DNA of 8,486 nucleotides from Candidatus Halomonas stercoripullorum. Lineage in GTDB: Bacteria; Pseudomonadota; Gammaproteobacteria; Pseudomonadales; Halomonadaceae. Where the stretch lies: contig DXFC01000015.1 in assembly GCA_019114645.1 (NCBI GenBank), positions 1 to 8,486 of the forward strand, in the 5' to 3' direction. Both the position numbers and the translations under genes were made by a program. Numbering within the stretch: position 1 is the stretch's first letter; each line of letters begins with the position of its first letter. Below are positions 1 to 6,692 of the stretch, piece by piece. The notes under the pieces were generated by a model. It saw only the letters and a list, made by a program, of their open reading frames with translations. It had not been told where the DNA came from and did not search any database.

Positions 1-1
1 T

Positions 2-1468
2 CAAGCCTTGCTGCTGGTACCGGAAATTGGCCTGACGCCGCAAACCCTGGAGCGTTTTCGCCGTCGCTTTCGCGTGCCAGTGGTGGCGTTGCACTCGGGC
101 CTCAACGATAGCGAGCGCCTCGATGCCTGGGAGGCCGCCGCCAGTGGCCGCGCCGCCATCATTATCGGTACTCGCTCGGCTATCTTCACCCCGCTGGCGC
201 AACCTGGCGTGATTATTGTCGACGAGGAACACGACGGCTCTTTCAAACAGCAGGAGGGGCTGCGTTACCACGCCCGCGATCTGGCCGTGGCACGCGCCAA
301 GCATCACGCCATCCCGTTGCTGCTGGGCAGCGCCACGCCTTCGCTGGAAAGCCTTTACCACGCCTCCCGCGGCAACTACCGCCACCTGCATCTGACCCGC
401 CGCGCCACCCGCCACGCCCCTGCACGTCTGGAACTGCTCGACCTGCGCGGCCGTCCACGCCAGGGTGGTCTGATTCCACCGGCCATTGAAGCGATACGCG
501 AAACTCTCACTGCCGGTCATCAGGTGCTGGTGTTCATCAACCGCCGAGGCTTTGCGCCCACACTGGCTTGTCACGCCTGCGGCTGGCTGGCCGATTGTGA
601 CCACTGTGATGCGCGCATGACGCTACACCGCCAGCCACCCATGCTAGCCTGTCACCACTGCGACAAGCGCCGTGCGGTGCCCGCCGCCTGTCCCAACTGC
701 GCTGGTGCCGACTTGCGCCCCCTGGGCAGCGGTACCGAACGTACCGAGGAGACCTTGGCGGCGCTCTTCCCCAACATTCCCGTTTACCGCATCGACCGTG
801 ACAGCACCCGCCGCCGAGATGCCCTGGAACAGACCCTCGCCCAGGTAAAGCGCGGCGAACCCTGCCTGCTGGTCGGCACCCAGATGCTGGCCAAAGGCCA
901 CCACTTGCCCCATGTGGCCCTGGTGGTAGTGGTCAACGCCGATGCCGGACTTTACGCCAGTGATTTTCGCGCTCTGGAGCACAGTTCCCAATTACTGGTT
1001 CAGGTAGCCGGGCGCGCTGGGCGCGCCGCCCACCCGGGTCGCGTCCTGGTGCAAACGTTGCATCCCGACGATCCACACCTGCGATTACTGGCGGCACACG
1101 GTTACGATCCTCTGGCGGAACAATTGCTGGCCGAGCGCCGTGCCGTTGCACTGCCACCCTTCCGCTTCCTCGCCCTGCTACGCCTGGAGAGCCCCCAGGA
1201 AGAGGCCGCCATGACCTTGGGTCGCGAAGCCACCGCCATGCTGCGCCAGTGGCTCGCGACCCATGCGCTTGAGGTAAGCTGTCTGGGGCCGGTACCGGCG
1301 CCCATGGAGCGGCGCCAGAATCGCTATCACCTCCAGGTAATGCTGAGTAGTGCAAGACGCAGTCAGCTACATGCCGGCTGTGCCCAACTTACCGCCTGGT
1401 TAGAGAGTTGTCCTGCGGCGCGCCGGGTACGTTGGTCACTGGATATCGACCCCCAGACACTCAGCTGA
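2..1468 (+). CDS. priA: Primosomal protein N' / replication restart helicase PriA (5'-partial)
   Basis: PriA is a 3'-to-5' superfamily 2 DNA helicase that recognises abandoned replication forks and starts reloading of DnaB. The reading frame is open from base 2, so the gene begins upstream. About 488 residues are present; the E. coli protein has 732, so roughly the first 240 (DNA-binding domain and Walker A) are missing here. Visible landmarks are the Walker B box DEEH (221-232), four cysteine pairs of the zinc-binding insert (CHAC, CDHC, CHHC and CPNC, within 569-700), the helicase motif GTQMLAKGHH (about 872-901) and the arginine-finger motif VAGRAGRA (1004-1027). All eight zinc-ligand cysteines are intact. 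The PriA C-terminal domain follows and the gene stops at TGA 1466-1468. The TTG at base 8 is an internal leucine codon, not a start. Identification is near certain from the combination of DEEH and the Cys cluster. Confidence 0.97.
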   Translation, partial: QALLLVPEIGLTPQTLERFRRRFRVPVVALHSGLNDSERLDAWEAAASGRAAIIIGTRSAIFTPLAQPGVIIVDEEHDGSFKQQEGLRYHARDLAVARAKHHAIPLLLGSATPSLESLYHASRGNYRHLHLTRRATRHAPARLELLDLRGRPRQGGLIPPAIEAIRETLTAGHQVLVFINRRGFAPTLACHACGWLADCDHCDARMTLHRQPPMLACHHCDKRRAVPAACPNCAGADLRPLGSGTERTEETLAALFPNIPVYRIDRDSTRRRDALEQTLAQVKRGEPCLLVGTQMLAKGHHLPHVALVVVVNADAGLYASDFRALEHSSQLLVQVAGRAGRAAHPGRVLVQTLHPDDPHLRLLAAHGYDPLAEQLLAERRAVALPPFRFLALLRLESPQEEAAMTLGREATAMLRQWLATHALEVSCLGPVPAPMERRQNRYHLQVMLSSARRSQLHAGCAQLTAWLESCPAARRVRWSLDIDPQTLS

Positions 1469-1471
1469 CCC

Positions 1472-1490
1472 CACGGCCTTTAAAGCCGTG
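1472..1490 (+). terminator. Short hairpin just after priA, possible weak terminator
   Basis: CACGGC (1472-1477) and GCCGTG (1485-1490) form a perfect 6-bp stem around a 7-base loop, starting four bases after the priA stop codon. The position suits a terminator, but no run of T follows (the next bases are CCACAATTGT), so it does not meet the usual intrinsic-terminator pattern. It may act only as an mRNA 3'-end stabiliser, or not at all. The loop also contains the -35-like box of the candidate argS promoter. Confidence 0.3.
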
Positions 1491-1507
1491 CCACAATTGT
1501 CGATAAT
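1479..1507 (+). promoter_or_regulatory. Candidate sigma-70 promoter for argS
   Basis: TTTAAA (1479-1484, 4 of 6 matches to TTGACA) is separated by 17 bases from GATAAT (1502-1507, 5 of 6 matches to TATAAT). It lies in the priA-argS gap, about 98 bases before the argS start codon, which would give a leader of roughly 90 bases. This is a by-eye consensus match only. The spacing and the -10 box are good; the -35 box is mediocre. Confidence 0.4.
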
Positions 1508-1604
1508 GCCCGACCAGCCAACGCTTCGCGGCCATGCCATCGGCGAGGTTATCATCACCGCCAACGCCCAGCGAGCGCACGCCGCCACAGGACATAACCG
1601 CTTC

Positions 1605-3290
1605 ATGAAAGAGACGATCCTTTCCCTGCTCAAAAACGCCGTTACCACCCTCCAGCAGCAGGGTATGCTACCCGACGACGTTACGCCCGCGATCAAGGTC
1701 GACGCCACCAAGGACAAGGCCCACGGCGACTACGCCACCAACCTGGCCCTGATGCTGGCCAAGCCGGCGGGAAAAAAGCCACGCGAACTGGCCGAGGCGC
1801 TGGTCGCCGCGCTGCCGGCCAGCAATGCGGTGACAAAAACCGAAATCGCCGGCCCCGGCTTTATCAATTTCTTTGCCGCTGCCGACGCCGCCGCCCAGAT
1901 CGTGCGCCAGGTGCTCGACAGCGGCGATGCCTTCGGCCGTAGCCTCATCGGACGCGGCCAGAAGGTGCAGGTCGAATTCGTTTCCGCCAACCCCACCGGT
2001 CCATTGCATGTGGGCCATGGTCGTGGTGCGGCCATCGGCGACTGCATCTGCCGCCTGCTGGAAGCGACCGGTTACGACGTGACCCGCGAGTTCTACTACA
2101 ACGACGCCGGTGCACAGATCGCCAACCTGGCACTCTCGGTGCAAGCACGCGCCAAGGGCCTGACGCCTGAAGATGGCGCCTGGCCCGAAGATGGTTATCG
2201 TGGTGACTACATCGTCGAAGTAGCCAACGACTACCTGGCCGGCGAAACCGTACACGCCGATGACCGTCATGTGACAGCCAAGGCCGACCCCAACGATCTC
2301 GATGCCATCCGTGACTTCGCTGTGGCCTGGCTACGCCGCGAACAGGATCTCGACCTTAAAGCCTTTGGCGTCGCCTTTGATGTCTATTTCCTCGAATCCT
2401 CGCTCTACAGCGAAGGCAAAGTCGAAGAAGCGGTCGAACGCCTGATCAGTAACGGCCACACCTACGAACAGGATGGCGCCCTATGGCTGCGTACCACTAC
2501 CTTTGGGGATGACAAGGACCGGGTGATGCGCAAATCCGATGGGAGCTATACCTACTTCCTGCCCGATGTGGCTTATCACCTGAACAAGTGGCAACGCGGC
2601 TTCACCACCGTGATCAATGAGCAAGGGGCCGACCACCACTCGACAGTGACCCGGGTACGCGCCGGCTTGCAGGCTCTTGAGGCCGGCATTCCTCAAGGGT
2701 GGCCCGACTATGTGCTCCATCAAATGGTGATGGTGACCCGCTCCGGTGAAGAGGTAAAACTCTCCAAGCGTGCCGGCAGCTACGTCACCGTGCGTGATCT
2801 GATCGACGAGGTAGGACGTGATGCTACGCGCTTCTTCCTCGCTGCGCGCCGTGCCGATTCGCAGCTCACCTTCGACATCGACCTGGCCCGCTCACAATCC
2901 AATGACAACCCGGTCTATTACGTACAGTACGCCCATGCCCGGGTTTGCAGCATGTTGCGCAAGGCCGCCGCTGAGCAACTCGATTTCGATCACGACCTGG
3001 CAATGGTCAGCCTGGGCCGGCTGGTCGCAGACCAGGAAAAAGCCGTCATGAACCGGCTGGCACGCTTCCCGGAAGTGGTCGGCCATGCCGCCACCTCTAG
3101 GGAACCGCAGCAAGTCGCGCAATACCTGCTGGATCTGGCCGCCGAGTTCCACTCGTGCTACAACGCGGTGAAAGTCATGGTCGAGGATGACGAGCTACGC
3201 AATGCCCGTCTGGCGCTGGGCCTGGCAACTCGCCAGGTACTGCGCAATGGTCTCGACCTGCTCGGCGTCAGCGCCCCCGAGGAGATGTAA
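1605..3290 (+). CDS. argS: Arginyl-tRNA synthetase (arginine--tRNA ligase)
   Basis: This cytoplasmic class I aminoacyl-tRNA synthetase attaches arginine to tRNA-Arg using ATP. The protein has 561 residues, within the usual 550-590. Domains in order: the ArgS-specific N-terminal tRNA-binding domain (about 1-110); the Rossmann catalytic domain with the HIGH-type motif HVGH (135-138) after NPTGPL; the KMSKS-like region KLSKRAGS (385-392); and the C-terminal helical DALR anticodon-binding domain (about 435-561). I chose ATG 1605 because the family typically begins with a short M-K/D-x-x-I-x-x-L-L run, seen here as MKETILSLL. The frame stays open upstream to a GTG at 1488 and an ATG at 1506, but those 39 or 33 extra residues do not look like the family. 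The weak AGGA at 1589-1592 lies 12 bases before the start. The stop codon is three bases before the SPOR gene, so the two are probably cotranscribed. Confidence 0.96.
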   Translation: MKETILSLLKNAVTTLQQQGMLPDDVTPAIKVDATKDKAHGDYATNLALMLAKPAGKKPRELAEALVAALPASNAVTKTEIAGPGFINFFAAADAAAQIVRQVLDSGDAFGRSLIGRGQKVQVEFVSANPTGPLHVGHGRGAAIGDCICRLLEATGYDVTREFYYNDAGAQIANLALSVQARAKGLTPEDGAWPEDGYRGDYIVEVANDYLAGETVHADDRHVTAKADPNDLDAIRDFAVAWLRREQDLDLKAFGVAFDVYFLESSLYSEGKVEEAVERLISNGHTYEQDGALWLRTTTFGDDKDRVMRKSDGSYTYFLPDVAYHLNKWQRGFTTVINEQGADHHSTVTRVRAGLQALEAGIPQGWPDYVLHQMVMVTRSGEEVKLSKRAGSYVTVRDLIDEVGRDATRFFLAARRADSQLTFDIDLARSQSNDNPVYYVQYAHARVCSMLRKAAAEQLDFDHDLAMVSLGRLVADQEKAVMNRLARFPEVVGHAATSREPQQVAQYLLDLAAEFHSCYNAVKVMVEDDELRNARLALGLATRQVLRNGLDLLGVSAPEEM

Positions 3291-3293
3291 CCA

Positions 3294-4046
3294 ATGGCCA
3301 CTCGTCGCGCGCCGAAAAAACGCGGCGCCACTACCAGCCGCAAGCGCACGTCTGTCCGGCGTGGCGGGTTTCGCCTGCCCGGCTGGCTGTGGGGGCTGGC
3401 CGGTGTCATCGCGGGCTTTTTGCTGGCCCAGCATCAACACGGCACCGCCCCCTGGCAAGCAGGTAGCGACTCGCCGTTGGCCAGGCTGATGCCACGCACT
3501 CCCCAGGCAGAACAGCCGGTGCCCAGGGTCGAACCTCGCGAACCACGTACGCCGACCTTCGAGTTCTACAACCTGCTGCCGGAAGAGATGGTAGCGCCGC
3601 AGGAAGTGGCCTCCACCGCTTCCCCCCCGACGCCTCGCGTCGAGGCGCCCGCATCTGCCGAGTCAAATGCAAGGGCTAGCGCGCCGCCCAGCGAAGCGGA
3701 CCCTATTGCCCAGGTGATAGCCGCCAATCTGCAAGAGGAGTCCAATGCAGTGCCAGCGGCTGAGACCTCAAGCCGTCAACCGCCTGCCAGCGAGCCAGTG
3801 GCAACGAATACACGCTACGCCCTGCAGGCGGGAGCCTTTCATCAATCCCGGGATGCCGAGAGGCTGCGTGAACGGCTACGCAACCTGGGCTTGCTGACCC
3901 AGATCAGGCTGATAGAACACGCCGATGGACAGACCTGGCACCGGGTCATGGTCGGGCCTTATGACGACAACCGCGAGCTCGCCCGTGCTGAAGGGCTGCT
4001 ATCAACCCAGGGCATCACTGCAGTACGCCGCCCCGCCGCCGACTAA
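3294..4046 (+). CDS. ftsN: FtsN-like SPOR-domain cell division protein
   Basis: This is a bitopic inner-membrane protein of 250 residues with the architecture of FtsN, the late divisome protein that triggers septal peptidoglycan synthesis. A very basic cytoplasmic tail (about 1-30, many Arg/Lys) leads into one membrane segment (about 31-46, WLWGLAGVIAGFLLAQ). A Pro/Ala/Glu-rich periplasmic linker follows, and then a C-terminal SPOR domain (about 173-247), which in this family binds denuded septal peptidoglycan. The SPOR start YALQAGAF and the later VMVGPYDD are typical. The linker contains FEFYNLLPEE (89-98), a motif shared by many proteobacterial FtsN-like proteins and plausibly the division-activating segment. 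The protein is shorter than E. coli FtsN (319 residues). A GAGGAG ribosome site (3279-3284) inside the argS 3' end lies 9 bases before the ATG. Synteny, directly before hslVU, matches E. coli ftsN. Assignment to SPOR is firm; the name ftsN rests on synteny and architecture. Confidence 0.85.
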   Translation: MATRRAPKKRGATTSRKRTSVRRGGFRLPGWLWGLAGVIAGFLLAQHQHGTAPWQAGSDSPLARLMPRTPQAEQPVPRVEPREPRTPTFEFYNLLPEEMVAPQEVASTASPPTPRVEAPASAESNARASAPPSEADPIAQVIAANLQEESNAVPAAETSSRQPPASEPVATNTRYALQAGAFHQSRDAERLRERLRNLGLLTQIRLIEHADGQTWHRVMVGPYDDNRELARAEGLLSTQGITAVRRPAAD

Positions 4047-4071
4047 ACCTTCGCCTGGCCGATGGGCGGCG

Positions 4072-4100
4072 CTTGAATTCCCCCGCTGGCGCCCGCATCT
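4072..4100 (+). promoter_or_regulatory. Candidate sigma-32 (RpoH) heat-shock promoter for hslVU
   Basis: CTTGAA (4072-4077) matches the sigma-32 -35 core exactly. After a 15-base spacer, CCGCATCT (4093-4100) matches the -10 consensus CCCCATNT at 7 of 8 positions, counting N as a match. Transcription would start near 4107, giving a leader of about 79 bases before the hslV ATG. In E. coli, hslVU is a known member of the heat-shock (RpoH) regulon, so the site is where it is expected. The match was made by eye. Confidence 0.65.
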
Positions 4101-4119
4101 ACCCTTGATCATTCTCTCA

Positions 4120-4142
4120 CGGCGCCAGTCGAACCGGCGCCG
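4120..4142 (+). promoter_or_regulatory. hslVU leader hairpin 1
   Basis: CGGCGCC (4120-4126) pairs perfectly with GGCGCCG (4136-4142) around a 9-base loop. The 7-bp stem is all G-C and lies near the predicted 5' end of the hslVU transcript. No T-run follows, so it is unlikely to be a terminator. A stem-loop in the E. coli hslVU leader has been reported to influence transcript stability; a similar role here is inference. Confidence 0.5.
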
Positions 4143-4151
4143 AAAGTCATC

Positions 4152-4167
4152 GGGAGCTCCGGCTCCC
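4152..4167 (+). promoter_or_regulatory. hslVU leader hairpin 2 with UNCG-type tetraloop, just before the ribosome site
   Basis: GGGAGC (4152-4157) pairs with GCTCCC (4162-4167) around the four-base loop TCCG. In RNA this is C(UCCG)G, the exceptionally stable UNCG tetraloop class with its preferred C-G closing pair. The stem ends 6 bases before the hslV ribosome site GGAG (4174-4177). It leaves that site free in this fold, but is close enough to affect ribosome access or protect the transcript. Confidence 0.5.
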
Positions 4168-4185
4168 CGTTACGGAGTCACCTCA

Positions 4186-4704
4186 ATGACCACGATCGTT
4201 TCCGTGCGCCGCGGTGACCAGGTAGCCTTGGCCGGCGACGGCCAGGTATCACTGGGCAACACTGTCATGAAAGGCAATGCCAGCAAGGTGCGCCGCCTCT
4301 ACCGCGGCCAGGTGCTGGCGGGATTCGCCGGTGGTACCGCTGATGCCTTCACCCTGTTCGAACGCTTTGAGGCGCAGCTGGAAAAATACCAGGGCAACCT
4401 GGTCAAGGCCGCCGTGGAACTGGCCAAGGAGTGGCGTACTGACCGCACCCTGCGCCGACTCGAAGCCCTGTTGGCGGTGGCCGACAAGGACGCTTCGCTG
4501 ATCATTACCGGCAACGGTGACGTGGTGGAGCCGGAGCGCGGCATCATCGCCATCGGCTCAGGTGGCAACTTCGCCCTGTCCGCCGCCCGTGCTCTGCTCG
4601 AGAACACCGAGCTCTCGGCCCGTGAGATTACCGAAAAATCTCTCGAAATTGCTGGTGACATCTGCGTATTCACCAACCATCACGTCACCCTCGAAACGCT
4701 CTGA
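4186..4704 (+). CDS. hslV: ATP-dependent protease peptidase subunit HslV (ClpQ)
   Basis: HslV is the threonine peptidase of the HslUV protease. It forms a double hexameric ring in the cytoplasm and degrades misfolded and some regulatory proteins fed to it by HslU. The protein has 172 residues (E. coli 176). It begins MTTIVSVRR, so removal of Met1 exposes the catalytic threonine. The other proteasome-beta-type landmarks are present: AGDGQ (16-20), GFAGGTAD (46-53), IGSGG (123-127) and DICVFTNHH near the C-terminus. ATG 4186 is the required start because the active-site Thr must be residue 2; an open frame upstream (back into the SPOR gene in another frame) is not coding. Ribosome site GGAG (4174-4177) lies 8 bases upstream. 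hslU follows after 11 bases. The sigma-32-like promoter and the hairpins upstream suggest heat-shock control. Confidence 0.98.
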   Translation: MTTIVSVRRGDQVALAGDGQVSLGNTVMKGNASKVRRLYRGQVLAGFAGGTADAFTLFERFEAQLEKYQGNLVKAAVELAKEWRTDRTLRRLEALLAVADKDASLIITGNGDVVEPERGIIAIGSGGNFALSAARALLENTELSAREITEKSLEIAGDICVFTNHHVTLETL

Positions 4705-4715
4705 AGGCCGCTATC

Positions 4716-6035
4716 ATGTCCCAGATGACCCCTCGCGAAATCGTTCACGCCCTGGATCAGTTCATCGTCGGCCAACAGGATGCCAAACGCGCCGTGGCCA
4801 TCGCCTTGCGTAACCGCTGGCGGCGCATGCAGCTCGACGACGAGCTGCGCCCCGAAGTTACGCCCAAGAACATCCTGATGATCGGCCCTACCGGGGTAGG
4901 CAAGACGGAAATCGCTCGCCGCCTGGCCAAGCTTGCCCGGGCTCCGTTTATCAAGGTCGAAGCGACCAAGTTCACCGAGGTGGGTTACGTCGGCCGTGAT
5001 GTGGACTCGATCATCCGCGATCTCACCGAAGCCGCTATCAAGCTGGTCCGGGAACAAGCCAAGGATGAGGTACGCCACCGCGCCGAAGATGCCGCCGAAG
5101 ATCGCATCCTTGACGCCCTGTTGCCGCCTCCCCGCGGTCAGGAAGATACGCCGCGCAATGACAGCTCGACCCGCCAGATTTTCCGCAAGAAGCTGCGCGA
5201 AGGCGATCTCGATGACAAGGAAATCGACATCGAGATCACGCCGCAAGGGCCCGGCATCGATATCATGACGCCGCCAGGCATGGAGGAGATGACCAGCCAG
5301 CTGCAAAGCCTGTTCTCCAACATGGGACGGCAAAAAACCGAAACCCGCCGGGTCAAGGTCAAGGACGCCTTCGCTCTCTTGCGCGATGAGGAGGCGGGTA
5401 AGCTGGTCAATGAAGAAGAGATCAAGCTCCGCGCCATCGAGGCGGTGGAGCAGCACGGTATCGTCTTCCTGGATGAAATCGACAAGGTCGCCAAGGGCCA
5501 CAGCCAGTCGGGTGGAGAAGTCTCCCGTGAAGGCGTGCAGCGCGACCTGTTACCGCTAATCGAAGGCTCCAGCGTCTCGACCAAATACGGCATCGTCAAG
5601 ACTGACCATATCCTGTTTATCGCTTCCGGTGCTTTCCACTTGTCGCGCCCATCGGACCTGATTCCCGAACTGCAGGGTCGCCTGCCGATCCGGGTCGAGT
5701 TGCAAGCCCTCACGCCGGAAGATTTCAAGCGCATCCTGACCGAGCCCTCTGCTGCGCTGACCAAACAGTACAAGGCGCTACTGGCGACGGAAGGGCTGGA
5801 CATCGACTTCACCGAAGAGGGTATCGAGCGCATCGCCGAGATCGCCTGGAAGGTCAACGAAGGCACCGAGAACATCGGCGCACGCCGGCTGCACACGGTG
5901 ATGGAGCGACTGCTCGAAGAGGCCTCTTTCAAGGGTAGCGACTTCGGTAGCCCATTGACCATTGATGCCGCCTACGTCGACTCCCAGTTAAGCGAACTGG
6001 CCCTGGACGAAGATCTGTCACGCTATATTCTCTAA
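4716..6035 (+). CDS. hslU: ATP-dependent protease ATPase subunit HslU (ClpY)
   Basis: HslU is the hexameric AAA+ unfoldase that binds, unfolds and threads substrates into HslV. It has 439 residues (E. coli 443). In order: Walker A GPTGVGKT (57-64); the pore loop GYVGRD (90-95), whose tyrosine grips substrate; the intermediate (I) domain (about 108-242), the most variable and charged part; Walker B IVFLDEID (249-256); sensor 1 region FIASGAFH (301-308); an arginine-finger region ELQGRLPIRVEL (318-329); and sensor 2 GARRLH (388-393). It ends in LSRYIL, the conserved C-terminal tail that inserts between HslV subunits to activate it. AAGG (4704-4707) lies 8 bases before the ATG and overlaps the hslV stop codon, consistent with coupled translation. 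No key residue is missing. Confidence 0.98.
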   Translation: MSQMTPREIVHALDQFIVGQQDAKRAVAIALRNRWRRMQLDDELRPEVTPKNILMIGPTGVGKTEIARRLAKLARAPFIKVEATKFTEVGYVGRDVDSIIRDLTEAAIKLVREQAKDEVRHRAEDAAEDRILDALLPPPRGQEDTPRNDSSTRQIFRKKLREGDLDDKEIDIEITPQGPGIDIMTPPGMEEMTSQLQSLFSNMGRQKTETRRVKVKDAFALLRDEEAGKLVNEEEIKLRAIEAVEQHGIVFLDEIDKVAKGHSQSGGEVSREGVQRDLLPLIEGSSVSTKYGIVKTDHILFIASGAFHLSRPSDLIPELQGRLPIRVELQALTPEDFKRILTEPSAALTKQYKALLATEGLDIDFTEEGIERIAEIAWKVNEGTENIGARRLHTVMERLLEEASFKGSDFGSPLTIDAAYVDSQLSELALDEDLSRYIL

Positions 6036-6059
6036 AGCGCGGTAACGCCGAGGTGTCTC

Positions 6060-6443
6060 ATGACTGCCCCCACACCCAGCAAGATTCACTATCACAAGAA
6101 GGCACGTGAACTTGAGCTCACCTACGCCGATGGCAATAGTCATCGGCTGACAGTCGAGTACCTGCGTGTCTTTTCACCCTCAGCCGAAGTACGTGGGCAC
6201 CACCCTAGCCAGGCGGTGTTGCAAGTCGGCAAGAAAGATGTTGGCTTGAAAAATATAGAACCGGTAGGCCGCTACGCCGTCAAGCTCGCTTTTGATGACG
6301 GTCACGACAGTGGTCTGTATAGCTGGGAGTATCTCTACGAACTGATCCAGAACCACGACGCCAACTGGGCCGATTATCTTGCCCGTCTGGAGCAGGCCGG
6401 TGCCTCGCGGGAATCATTGGGTATCGAAATCAAGCAGCTTTGA
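6060..6443 (+). CDS. DUF971 (GBBH-like N-terminal domain) protein of unknown function
   Basis: This small soluble protein of 127 residues has no signal peptide or membrane segment. It resembles the stand-alone DUF971 family found next to hslVU in Pseudomonas and relatives. The domain is related to the N-terminal part of gamma-butyrobetaine hydroxylase and occurs on several iron-sulfur or metal-linked proteins. Visible conserved blocks are LRVFSPSAEVRGH (35-47) and VGRYAVKLAFDDGHDSG (69-85) followed by LYSWEYLYEL (86-95). The protein contains no cysteine, so the zinc-binding cysteines known from some members of the wider family are absent, and no oxygenase domain is attached. It starts 24 bases after hslU with GAGGTG (6050-6055) four bases before the ATG, so it is probably the third gene of the hslVU unit. 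Its function is unknown; an accessory role near proteolysis or cofactor binding would be a guess. Confidence 0.85.
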   Translation: MTAPTPSKIHYHKKARELELTYADGNSHRLTVEYLRVFSPSAEVRGHHPSQAVLQVGKKDVGLKNIEPVGRYAVKLAFDDGHDSGLYSWEYLYELIQNHDANWADYLARLEQAGASRESLGIEIKQL

Positions 6444-6450
6444 CGCCCGG

Positions 6451-6479
6451 GCCATCCCCACCCCACGGATGGGGATGGC
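6451..6479 (+). terminator. Ten-bp hairpin after the hslVU-DUF971 unit, possible terminator
   Basis: GCCATCCCCA (6451-6460) pairs perfectly with TGGGGATGGC (6470-6479) around a 9-base loop, starting 7 bases after the DUF971 stop codon. Its strength and position fit a transcription end. No T-run follows on either strand (CGCAAAGCAC follows on +), so it is not a classic intrinsic terminator. It may be a 3'-end stabiliser upstream of Rho-dependent termination. Confidence 0.45.
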
Positions 6480-6662
6480 GCAAAGCACGGCAGCCAGAAA
6501 CAAGCCAATCAACATGGCTCTTATACTGATAACTCTCTTCATCTTGCCTTTCACCCGACCCAATCATGTCTTTAGTCCATATCGGCAGTGGGCCGCGATA
6601 CTTGACGAAACTAATCAGCTATCGAATTGTCATGTCATGGCCAACCCCGCTCGACATCCCTC

Positions 6663-6692
6663 AAGACAACAGCGACCCCGGAAGGCTACAAT
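6663..6692 (+). promoter_or_regulatory. Candidate sigma-70 promoter for ubiEJB
   Basis: AAGACA (6663-6668, 4 of 6) and TACAAT (6687-6692, 5 of 6) are separated by 18 bases. Transcription would start near 6699, about 50 bases before the ubiE ATG. A small 5-bp inverted repeat CGAGA/TCTCG (6702-6716) would lie at the start of the leader. The match was made by eye and the -35 box is weak. Confidence 0.35.

Noticed and set aside
1488..1604. In-frame upstream extension of argS from GTG 1488 or ATG 1506
   Set aside because: The extra residues do not resemble the ArgS N-terminus, no ribosome site precedes them, and the family start pattern falls exactly at ATG 1605. The 1506 ATG also overlaps the candidate -10 box.
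1668..2270. Antisense open frame of 200 codons within argS
   Set aside because: It is fully nested in argS, with a Gly/Val-rich composition typical of the complement of GC-rich coding sequence. Nothing in it resembles a known protein.
4035..4070. Inverted repeat GCCGCC/GGCGGC around the end of the SPOR gene as a terminator
   Set aside because: The loop would be 24 bases, there is no T-run, and such short GC repeats are common by chance in this composition. The right arm also abuts the heat-shock -35 box.
4680..5501. Long open frame of 273 codons on the minus strand opposite hslU
   Set aside because: It lies wholly over the hslV end and hslU, whose protein is unmistakable; the antisense translation shows no recognisable family and is a by-product of GC-rich codon use. 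The same holds for the 274-codon antisense frame at 5138-5962.
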